This document shows, one piece after another, positions 1-12,200 of a stretch of 64,000 nt of DNA. The notes under the pieces are model-generated. The model did no database searches, was not told the origin of the DNA, and saw nothing but the letters and a program-made list of their open reading frames with translations. The translations under genes and the position numbers were made by a program. Source of the DNA: Pegoplata infirma (Eukaryota > Arthropoda > Insecta > Diptera > Anthomyiidae); contig OY992537.1 of the NCBI GenBank assembly GCA_963921195.1, positions 125,785,347-125,849,346 on the forward strand, given 5' to 3'. Within the stretch, counting starts at the first letter, position 1; each line of letters starts with the position of its first letter.

Positions 1-262
1 CGTCGCAATGGTTTAACAGTATTGAAAAACTCACGTAAATCCCGTATGGGTAGACTAAAGGATAACCTCAAACGTTTAGAAGAACTAATACGTTCATCTA
101 AAGTTGTACATATCCACTGGACGGATGGCTCACAAGTACTGTTGCTCTTTGCCAATGGAGTTATTGCACACATATGCATTGATTTGTTTACCGGTGACAT
201 TTCCCGTATGGTCTATGAAAAGTATTTAGTGGGGAAATTAGCTGCTGAAACTATTACCGATG
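1..262 (+). CDS. frtz: frtz coding exon (window-edge, partial)
   Basis: Open from base 1 and ends in phase 1 at a strong donor (G then gtaagt at 263). It encodes 87 residues including a basic helix (KSRMGRLKDNLKRLEELI) and the first WD-like blade (VVHIHWTDGSQVLLLFANG). The true start codon must lie upstream of the window, so an internal TTG or ATG here is not the start. Confidence 0.85.
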
Positions 263-3200
263 GTAAGTTATTATAGTTAATAATTTTTGTTTTCTCTTTT
301 TCTACCACTCCCGTAGGAAGATAATTTTTCTGGAGCAGGCTATAATAGCCCCTACTCTAAATTTGCTGTAAATTTTCATTATTTTCTACACCATTTTAAA
401 TTGTATTTCAGAAATTATCAATTGTAATTCAGAAATTATCAATTAAATTTCAGAAGTTATCAAATGTATTTTAGAAACCATAAACTGCATTTTAGGATTA
501 CTAATTGCATTTCAGAAATTATCAATTGTAATTTAGAAATTATCATGTAATTGCATTTTAGATACTGCCAATTGTATTTCTGGTATTCAGAGTCTTACTG
601 CCAGCCCTGAAAATGTGGCAAAACAGTACTTTTTCAAAAAATATAAGTCTGTTTGCGTACTTTCCCAGTAAAAATTATCAAGTAACAAAATTTTAGAGAG
701 TAAAAAAGAAATCGTTCTCAAATAGGAAAATTTGTAAAAAGTACGCGAACAGAAATCCGTAAAAACTTGCAAGTTAGTTAAACAGCTGATTTAAATTAGC
801 TTATAAAAAATTTTGCCTTCATTTGTACATTTTTAGTTTGATGGTATTTATTTTTAAACTTCTTAATAAAAGAAATTTAATTTTAGGATGTATTTTTTGT
901 ATTCATTCCTTGATATTTAATCATATTTTATACACAAAAAAGTAACTGCAGAATATTTTGTATTTTGTTTACAAAAATATAGTCATACGTTTTTAAAACA
1001 TATGTTTTTTTGTGCTTGATAATTCTTGCTGGCAAAAATTTATCCAGTAAAAACTTGCAAGTTTCTAAAATAGAACTGTCACTTTTTTTTCTCATTTTCT
1101 CTCTCGTTACTGGGTTTTTAAAGTACGCGAACGACTTTTAGACAAAATTCGTAATAATTTGTACAAATTCGTACAAATTATTGAGTTCGCGAACACAGCT
1201 TATGTGTCAACTTTAATTATCAGACATTCTTTGTCCGTTATCTTGAAAAACCCAAATATATTTCGAAAGGTATTTTTCACAAGTGCTACTTTGTCATCAG
1301 TACCAGGGCCATAAAATTTCTAAATGTAATTCCATTTGTAATTCAAAAATCTCTATTTGTATTTCAGAAATTTCAAATTCTATTTCAAAAATTTCTATTT
1401 ATATTTTGATTAATTTTTTATTAAAAAAAGTGAAAATTGTTTTATTCGACCTTTAAAATATTATCAGCCTTACCACAAGAAAATAAAATAAATTTAAAAT
1501 GAGCTTTTAACTTTATTTCCATACAAATTGTTTTTGTTTTTAAAATCGACTTTCAAAAAATGTATAGAAAATTTGAAATTTAAAATAAAACGTTTGTTAA
1601 AAGAAACTTTTTATTTTTCTATGGTACGGGCCAATATTTTTGAGAAACGAAACCGTCTATCTATATCATAAAATGCCCAATAGTGCAAAATTTTAAAAAC
1701 GAATTATATGTGAGATTCAGTAGTTGATTTAAAAAAATATTGTAGAATATTGAATTTTAATTACTCTAACAATACGAGAAATAAACAGTTTTTTGGCTCT
1801 CCTGAAAAGTTCTGTTTTTTTAGATAGAGGGTTTTGAATATAGGCCCTCGATATATTCTAACTATGATATTCTCATAGAATAATTTTCACAATTTTTTTT
1901 TTTTATTTATGTTGGTAATTTGTATTTGATGATCGTGATCTTACTATGAGATTGTACAATTTTCGGCATATGTTAAGATTAGGGCCTTGGATCCTAATTT
2001 GATAAAATTTTGTGATTTGGTAGAGGGGTCAATGATACATCGAGTGGCACCAATTTCAAGGAGCGGTCACGCCCTCTTTTGAGTGGGCGGGCCTTCAAAG
2101 TTAAAACGTTTTTCTTAAATATCTTAAAAAGTATTTATTCGATTTGAATGAAATTGGTATCATTCGAAAGCTTGATGAAATTCCTTTCGAACATTCCTTT
2201 ATATAAAAAAATTTCATTAATCCGTTAAGCACCAAAACGCGATTTTAATTTTTTTTTTTCAATTTTCAAATATTTCACAAATGTAACGTATATAAGGTCA
2301 TACAAGGAACACATAGGTGTGTAGCCAAGTTCCTAAGCTTTCATTTGGTCTTTTATTCGAATCTCTAACTCTTCTAACACCAGAGATATAAAGGGTTACA
2401 TTTTTGGTGCTAATTTTTGGGCTGAACCAGCAGAAAAGCTTTCTTTAGCGAAGCCGCTAAAGGAATCTATGGAGTTTGTAATCCCTAAGCCCGGCCGAAG
2501 GCCGCTACGCAGAAAAGCTTTATTTAGCGAAGCCGTTTGGGCTGAACCTATGGAGTTTGTACGCAGAAAAGCTTTCTTAAGCGAAGCCGCTAAAGGAATC
2601 TATGGAGTTTGTAATCCCTAAGCCCGGCCGAAGGCCGCTACGCAGAAAAACTTTATTTAGCGAAGCCGTTTGGGCTGAACCTATGGAGTTTGTACGCAGA
2701 AAAGCTTTCTTTAGCGAAGCCGCTAAAGGAATCTATTGAGTTTGCAATCCCTAAGTCCGGCCGAAGGCCGCTACGCAGAAAAACTTTATTTAGCGAAGCC
2801 GTTTGGGCTGAACCTATAGAGTTTGTACGCAGAAAAGCTTTCTTTAGCGAAGCCGCTAAAGGAATCTATGGAGTTTGTAATCCCTAAGCCCGGCCGAAGG
2901 CCGCTATGCAGAAAAGCTTTATTTAGCGAAGCCGTTTGGGCTGAACCTATGGAGTTTGTACGCAGAAAAGCTTTCTTTAGCGAAGCCGCTAAAGGAATCT
3001 ATGGAGTTTGTAATCCCTAAGCCCGGCCGAAGGCCGCTACGCAGAAAAGCTTTATTTAGCGAAGCCGTTTGAGCTGAACCTCTAAAGTTCGCAGAAAAGC
3101 TTTCTTTAGCGAAGCCGCTAAAGGAATCTATGGAGTTTGTAATCCCTAAGCCCAGCCGAAGGCCGCTACGCAGAAAAACTTTATTTAGCGAAGCCGTTTG

Positions 3201-6200
3201 GGCTTAACCTATTAAGTTTTTACGCTTTCTTTAAAATTAAAAAAAAAAAATCGCAATTTCTGTATTCTGGTTTAGTTACTTCAAGCATTTAAGGGTTAAG
3301 GTCTGTTCTCACTTAAGTTTTAAAACATGTTTTAAGAAATTTATTTATGCTATTACAGTATATTGTCAGATTAAAACAAAAAATGTAGTTAAAACCGTTT
3401 TCAGCGGAAAAAAAATTGAAGCAATGCCAGTAGAATAGAGTAGTGTAAAATCAATTCTTAACATAACAAAAAAAAATCTAACTTTGACCTTTAATATCTC
3501 AGTTAATTTTAGAGCTACAACGTCAGTGGTTGGCTCAAATTAAAGCTTAATATCTTGGCTACCAATCTGTTTGGTCTAAATTTTTACTTATATACGTGCA
3601 GTTTTGAGATATCAACCATTTTTTAAAAAAAGTCATGACAAAAAACTTTTAAAGCGGGTTTTGGCACTTAAGGGGTTAATTAAACTGAGTCACACCTTCG
3701 ACATTATTGAGAGGTATTTGTATAAGCTTTCGAATGCAACTAATCTCGTCCAAATAGGACAAGTAGTTTTTAAGATATTTACAAAATAATTTTAAACTTT
3801 GAAGCCCCGCCCCTCCGAAAGGGGGCGTGACCGCTCCTTGAAATTGGTACCACTCGATGTATTTTTGACCCCTCTACCAACCCACAACATTTTATCAAAT
3901 TTAGGGTCAAGGCCGCCATCTTAACAAGTTCCTTTAAATTCCCTTTGCTATTTGTAGTACAGGGTTTTTATATTTGCTAAATAGTCTTGACAATGGAATC
4001 TGACAAATTCCGAAACAAGTGTCGACTAGCCCCCATTTTCTGTATGACGAACGCCAAGAATTTGTATGTATTTTGTTTTTGTTACAATAACAAAATACAT
4101 GCTAATTCGTTACGTTCGTCATACAGAAACTGGGGGTAAGTCTTGCAAAAATGACCAACATAAATAAGTTTAAAACAGAAAAATTAATTTCTTGAAAAAA
4201 TAATTTTCTTGAAAATTATTATTTTTTTTTTTTATGTGAATTTCGTAGTTTTAGAAATATATAAATAAAATTCTCAGCGGTAGACGTTGGGGGAAACCTT
4301 CCCCATTGCGATAAATGTTGACACTTAATACAATTTTATCATTAATTTCAATGATGGGTACCAATACCTTTTCGATACCAATACCCGTTAATACCAATTC
4401 AAATTGAAAACCAATACCAATTAAAAACCAATACCTTTATTTGTGCGATACCAATACCGATAAAAAACCAATACCGATTCCCCACTACCAATACCAATTA
4501 AAAACCAATACTTTTATTCTTCAAAACCAATACCAAAAAAAAACCAATACCAATTCATTTTTTTCTACTTTCGTATCGGTTTTGTTTCGGTTTTTTGTAT
4601 TCTTATTTTCGTTTGTTTAATTGTGACGTCAAAAATTTTCTTTCCATCACATTATTAGGTTTTACCTGTCTAACGAATTGCAAAAGATGTTACATCGATC
4701 AGTAATCCTTTGCATGCAATGTCACATAACAAAAAGGAGTTAGCTACTTGAATTTTAAAAGCCATAAAAACAAAAAAGAAATATTTTTTGTCACGGTTTT
4801 TATGACCCCTAATAAAAGTAGATCTTAAAAAATTTAGACCTTTTCTGTGATGAAATTTTTTCTTTTACAAACATTGTTAATATTTGATATATGAACATTG
4901 AATGTCACTGCACTCTTCTTTGTGTTGTAAAAAAAATACTAATGTCCTTTTTTGGAAATTCCAAAATTTTAATCAAGCAGACGTTACAAAATTTTATGTC
5001 ACAACACCAGAATCCAGTAAAAAAATTTTATTGTTTTATTAGAGGCACAGTCATATTATATAAGAATTTAAGAACACATAATGTGCAGTTCACACTTGCT
5101 ATTTTTGAGAGTTTAAGGGCTACGTGTTTAAAAAATTATTTTTTCCGTATTCATTACGTTTTTATTCTGTTACTGGTGTTTTGTTAAACAACTGGTTTAA
5201 GGTCGTAAGTGTGAACCCCATATAAGAAAAAAATTTACCCGTGTAATCGCAATTGGCAAAAGATCTAAAATCGAAAAAGGGGCCCCTGCATGATAACCCA
5301 TTTCGATCACCTTTTTCAAAAAAATATTTATGTATGAAAAGGATGAAGTTCAGGTATATTTTGTTACAAATGTTAAAACTCATCTTTCTGAAATTAAAAA
5401 ATATCTCCCCTTGACCACCGGAATTTATATGTGCATTAAATGCAATGTGCATCAGCACAGAAATTGTTTCAAGCAAAAACGAAAAATTTGCATTTTTTTA
5501 GTTTAGGCTTTTAATTTTTTTATTAATATAATTTTTTTTAGATTTAATTTATTATCAAATTCCACTAATTGAAACATTTGAAACTATTTATTTTGAAAAT
5601 AACGCAATAAATTAATAAAATAGCAAATAAATCCAAATATTAAAATTGCATAAAAGTTGAAATACAGGCTTTTCTGGAATAACGGAACATTAAAATTTTT
5701 TTACAAGAGTTTTGAGATCAGCCGGCGCTAATTTTACTAAATAGGTACACTCAAAAAAAAAAGAATAAACTTAAACTTTGGAAAAATTTTCTTCAAAATA
5801 GTTTATAAATTTTCCCACAATTTAGTTAAATTTAACTAAAATTTGGGAAATTTTCTTAACTTTTAGGAAAATATTTTAGTTCATGGACTGTTAAATAGGC
5901 CATAATTTTCCTTAAATGGAACTCCCTAATACGTGGATGAAATTCTTACCGCCAAAGAAATTTTCCCTAAATAATTGAAAAAAAAATCTTTATTTTTAAG
6001 ACATATTTCTTAAAACAAAATTGAGTTCAAAAAAAATAGTTTTAGGACGTAATTTACTACCAGTTAGTTCATCATATTTATCTTCTTTAATTTGAGGAAG
6101 TTTTTTCCACAAGCTTAGTAAATTTTTCATAACATGAAATTGTTTTGTTGATTTATTTTTATTTTTTCATGCTTGCTTGTAGTTCACATTTTGTTTATTA

Positions 6201-9200
6201 TTTGTGGTACATGAATACAAAAGGTATGATCTTGTATAACAAGTAATAAATTTTATATTTACATTTTTTTTTCTACACTTGTATGTGTTAGAAAAAAAAA
6301 ATATTTTAATCACAACAAAGACCTTGGCTTTGGCGTGTTTTCCCATAGTCTGGGAACAAACGTCAAATACAAAGTTTTTGTTGTAACTTAACTAAAAGAA
6401 TTAATGAAATTTATTACTTGACTATAAGAAACAAGCGTTTCTTTATGTTTATAATAAAATATGTACCCAATGAGAATTATGTGTGTATTCACATGCTATT
6501 CTATAAATAAACCATTAAAAAATATAAAATTAAATAATTTTTAGGAAAAATTTCCTCATCAGAAATGTTTTTTTAACCAAAAAATGGGAAATTTTTTCCC
6601 ATATTCTAGTTCAAATTTGTCCTTCTTTTAAAGAAAAATATGGACTAACAAGTAGAAAAGTTAAATTCGACTTGGCCGAATCTATGAATACCCTCCACAA
6701 TGCCCATTTTAAGTGATAGTAAATTTTCTAACGTGAAAAAAATAACAGTTATGATTAGAAATATTTTATTGTGTGTAAATTTTTTTTTTTTAGTAATTTT
6801 TGAAAAAAAAAATACTATTTTTTTTTTGAGTGTAAATTTTTTTTTTAGTGTAAAATTTTTTCGAATTTTACATTAAAAAAAATTTACTAATTTTTTTTTG
6901 AGTGTAAAATTTTTTCGAATTTTACTTAAAAAAAAATTTACTATTTTTTTTTTGAGTGTAAAATTTTTTTTTGAGTGTAAAATTTTTTTCGAGTGTTTTT
7001 TTTTTTTTGTTTTGGTATACAAATATTTTTGAGTGACAAAAATACGTTTTATAATGTTTTTGTGACTTACCAATGGTTTTAAAACAGGTTTAACGGGTTT
7101 TCACCACGTGAATTTAAGGTGAAGCTAATCTGTTATTCACGGTTTTGCTAATAACTTTTGAACCACTGGACCGATTGGGGTGAAATTCAATACGAACTAG
7201 GCTGGAGGAACGAAAAATATATATGCCAAGCTTCAGCATCCTCAGAATTGACTTTCGAAAGTTATATTGCTTTTTATCTCATAAATTCACGAAAAACCCT
7301 TGCCGAAATTTAGTCTTTTGCTTATAACTTTTGAACCACTCGACCGATTTCGCTGGATTGCAATACCAACCTGACCAGGTAAATGCCCAACATATGTGCC
7401 AAACTTCAGGAGCCTCCGTAAAATCTTTCAAAAGTTAGCGTGTTTTCAACAGACAGACAGACAGACAGACAGACGGACAGACGGACGGACGGACGGACGG
7501 ACGGACATCGCTAGATCGTCTTAAAATCGATCGAGGATCATGAATATATATACTTTATGGGGTCCTAGACCAATATTTCGATGTGTTACAAACGGAATGA
7601 CAAACTTATATATACCCTCTATCACTAGAGTGGAGGGTATAAAAAGTAGTTATACATGGCAATGGAGCTAAATCATTATCAATTTTCCTTGGATTTAGTA
7701 AATTTTCCCATTTTTTAGTTAGTTTTTTTTCTGAGTGCACCCTGAAATAGTTTCCTTGTAGGTCCGATTTCAAAAACTTTCAAGGCACTTATTTATTACC
7801 TTAATATAGGCTTATATTCTGAATTTCAAAAAAATTCAAATAAATTAACATTTACTACCTGTAGAGACTTTTGGCCAAAAAACCTACCATCTCGCCCCAG
7901 TGTGCACTGTGGGGCGGACAGAAGGGCGACTTACGTTAAATTAATTAATATTAACGACAAAACCTTTTGCATACAAATACCAAAACCGATATAAGATAAA
8001 TACCAATACTTATTAAAAACCGATACCGATTCGAGGCTAAAACCAATACCAATACCCAATACCTAAATAACTCAAAACCAATACCGAAACCTATACCAAT
8101 TCAACAAAAAATGAAAACCAATACCTATACCAATACTAATATAATTTTAAAAACCAATACCAATACTTTTATCGAATTGGTACCCATCCTTGATTAATTT
8201 TAATAATTATTTTTGCCCCCAAAGAGGAGCGGGGAGAAAAAAAAATATTTTTTTAATCCCCTTGGCCCAAGTGTAGGTCAATGAACTTCATAAGGCAAAA
8301 AAATGTTTTATTTATTGAACAAATATAAAAAAATAACATGTAAAAAACATCGGACGGATATCGCTATACTTTTGGGGTCCTAGACCGATATTTCGATGCG
8401 TTACACACGCAATGACAAAGTGAGTATACGCCAATACTGTGATTGGAGGGTATAATAAAAATCTTTAATATTTAATTTTATTTAAAGTGCGTATGATACT
8501 TGCTTTTTTTCAAGTTACTTGTTGCTGCATTTATTAGGGGTTTTCTATAAAAATTCCGATTACTTCAGCTAAAAATTTTGAATTTATCGAAATTACCATA
8601 GAAAAACCCTAATAAATGCAGCAACAAGAAACTTGAAAAAGTAACTCAGTCCCTTGGTGGAACGTGGAACTTGGTAAGCTGAGAAAAAGTTTAAGAAAGC
8701 TTCTGAATAGAGCCTTAAAATCTCGAAAGGATGCTGACTGGAACAATTACCATCTCATGCAAAAGGAATATAAGAAAAAAGTGAGGGAAGCCAAACTTGA
8801 GTCTTATAGGACTTTCTGTGAGGAGGTAAATGGTACGAGGGATACGGCAAGGCTCTGTAAAATCTTTCAAAAAGATAGTTTAGCGAAGCTTGATTCCCTC
8901 AGAAAGCCAGATGAAGAATAAAAAAATGTTGTTACAGTAGATAATTTCAATAAATTTCAAAAATGGGGCTCGAATCCCTTGATTAAATGGTCTGACACAC
9001 GTTAGTTGCCTGGGGAAGTTGTAATAACTTGGCTGATTTTCAACCGATTTTTGTTTTAAATACCTTATTCGATAGACATTTTACTCCAAATCACAATTCT
9101 GTGACCATTTGAATTCAAACTTAACTCAAAATATCGAAAAAATTGAGATAATGGATAAAAAGTCATATTTTCCCCTTGTAATTCGATTTTCAAACTTCAG

Positions 9201-12200
9201 GGCCGATGCGGCAGGTCATACCCACATCCGATTTTCCTAAAATTTTGTGAGACGTGTTTTTACCCCCAAATGCACATTTCTAGAGGGGGGCCCGGTCAAT
9301 ATCTAACAACTTCGTTTTTTTGGTGCACCCTAGTGTACACATACAGGCATACGCGGACGATGTGTGCGCATTAGTACCCGGAAAGTCACTTAACTTGGTA
9401 TGCAAGAAAATGCAGACCGTTATTGACTTGATGGACAACTGGTGCAATCGACATGGATTGTCTGTCAATCCAAATAAGACAACACTCGTGTTGTTCACGC
9501 GAAGAACCAAACATAAGGGTCTTCAGCTTCCTACGTTGAAGGGCATAACTCTTCAACTGTCCACAGAAGTTAAGTATTTAGGGGTTACCCTAGATAGTAA
9601 ACTAATGTGGACAAAACATGTTAAACAAAAAGTTTCACGGACACTTCGGATTTTCTGGCAGTGTCAGCGTGCTTTTGGAAAGACATGGGGTCTAAGACCT
9701 GCTAATGTACATTGGATGTACATAGCTGTAATTAGACCTATTGTGACGTATGCGGCGGTAGTCTGGTGGCCGAGAACGATGGTGAAGACTATTCGATCCA
9801 AGCTAAACGGACTACAAAGAGCGGCTGCCTTGGGAATTTGTTGTTAATAAAGTTAGAAAAGAACAGCCATTTTATTAAAGCTTCAAATTATACAATGACA
9901 TATGATAGTGATATAAACTTACTGACTACTTTGTATAAATAGGTTATTCAAGTATTCACAACATTCCACCTGAATAAATTATTTATACATTTAAATATAA
10001 TATATAAAAAAAATTATCCTAAACCAGATCTACTAGCTAACATATTAAGCTTATCGGCACTAATAGCTTTAGTGAGAAAGTCAGCCACCATGTTGTTGGT
10101 ATCCACGTATTTCAAAAGAATCTCCTTGCTATCCAACTTCTCCTTAACAAATTTAACTTTGAGATCGACATGTTTAGTTCTGTTAGAAAACGAGTTGTTT
10201 TGCGCTATAAGAATTGCGCTTTTGTTGTCACAGTGTAGTATCATCGGCTCTTGAGGGCCCTGGATGAGTTCACGCTGTAATCGTTGTAACCATATGCACT
10301 CTTGCATTGCTGAAACCATTGCCATATACTCTGCCTCAGTTGAGGACAGTGCTACAGTACGCTGGCGCCTAGTACACCATGAAATTGCACCATTTTGCAA
10401 TGTAAAAAGATAACCAGTGGTGGACCGCCTATCGTCAACGTTGCCTGCCCAGTCTGCGTCACAATAACCAATTAAGTTATTTGGTTCACATACATACGTT
10501 AGGCCCTTGTTGATAGTACCTTGGAGATACCTCATTACCCTTTTCACTGCGGCCCAATGAGTTTTACCAGGATTTGCGTTAAAACGACTTAACAAATTTA
10601 CGGCATAGCTAATATCAGGGCGAGTTATTTGAGCTGCGAACAAAAGACATCCCACAGCTTGCATATAGGGTACCTTCGCCATTTCTTGTTTTTCATGCTC
10701 GTCGGTAGGACACATTTCCGATGTTAATTTTTGACCAACATCCATAGGTGTTGATACCGGCTTACATTCACTCATTGAAAAACGATTTAACACATCCTCG
10801 ATGTATTTGCTCTGATCAAGTTTGATTGTGCCACTTTGATCATCACGCGTGATTCTAACGCCTAAAACAGAAAACGCTTCGCCCAGATCTTTCATTTTGA
10901 AGTTCGTGGCTAAATCAAGTTTCAGTTGATTGATCATATTCATGTCGTTACAAAACACCAAAACGTCGTCTACATAAATGGCTACATAAAGTATAATTTC
11001 ACCATTGATGCAATAGTAGACACATTGGTCGACTTCACTACGTTGCAAACCAAACTTTAAAATAACTTCGTTTAGTTTTTTGTTCCATACCCGGCTGGAC
11101 TGCTTTAAGCCATAAAGAGATTTCTTTAAGGAACATACTCGACCGCTGCCATCGTCGAAACCCTCAGGTTGTACCATAAAAATCTGCTCCTCTAGTTCAC
11201 CATTAAGAAACGCTGTTACAGCATCAAGTTGATGTACTATTAATTTGTGTTTTGCTGCCAGAGCAAATAAAAATCGTAGTGATGTATAACGCACTACAGG
11301 AGCGAACGTCTCTTCGTAGTCAATGCCCTTTTGTTGACTGCAGCCCTTTACAACCAACCTTGCCTTATGACATACTTCATCGCCATTGGCATCAACTTTG
11401 GTCTTGTAGACCCATTTACACTTGATGGCCTTTTTGCCTCTTGGCAATTCAGTCAGGCACCAGGTATTGTTTGCTGATAACGATTCCATTTCAGAAATCA
11501 TTGCCGCTTTCCATAAATCGGCTTGTGATGAAAAAATCGCCTCATCAAACGTTTCGGGGACACCTTGTATGCCACCACGTTGATCTTGTTGAACACATAA
11601 ATTGTATCTGCGTCGAGGCTTATTCGCAATACGTTCTGAACGGCGGGTTGTACCGTTTTGATTTTCAATTGCCTTGTTGATTTGGCAATCACTGCCGATG
11701 TTATCATCACTGTTGCTATCGCTGTTGTTGTTGTCATCATCGTTGCTACCATATGCGTCTTCATACTCGTCACTGTCGAAGCCAAGAAAATCTTCTCCTT
11801 CACCAGTTGACAATTCTACTTCACTTTCCCCCACTGAATTGGCAACTTCATCTTCAACGCCAATGTCAACTACGGTAGAATTTCGATTATTAATAATATT
11901 CTGATTGACACATACCTTGTTGTTGTTGTTCTCAATAAAAACGACATCACGGCTGATGATGATGTTGTGAGTAATTGGATCTTGTAGCCTATACGCCTTA
12001 CTTTCGCTGCTATACCCCATCAAAACGCATTCGGTTGACTTCGCATCTAATTTATTACGTTTTTGTTTCGGTATATGCACGAATGCTTTGCTGCCGAAAA
12101 CACGTAAATGTTTCAAATTGGGTTTTCTACCCGACCACATTTCCTCTGGACAGCTTTCATTACCCCGGCACGGCACAAGATTTATTAAATATGCTGATGT

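Larger units (their letters stand above)
4349..8192. mobile_element. hAT-type element with ACCAAT subterminal arrays
   Basis: Inverted ends CAATGATGGGTACCAAT and (reverse complement) CAAGGATGGGTACCAAT are flanked by a perfect 8-bp duplication ATTAATTT at 4341-4348 and 8193-8200. Just inside both ends, 200-bp stretches repeat ACCAATACC and close variants. No transposase is readable. The interior carries later insertions, including a mini-me-like copy at about 6648-7645. Confidence 0.82.

Noticed and set aside
2690..3020. Two overlapping 65-codon open frames with similar proteins
   Set aside because: They are translations of the 133-bp tandem repeat; the frame does not persist across units and no start context or family supports a gene.
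4349..4560. Simple microsatellite at ACCAAT words
   Set aside because: The same words occur at the far end near 7960-8180, next to matching inverted termini with a perfect 8-bp duplication, so they belong to the hAT-type element.
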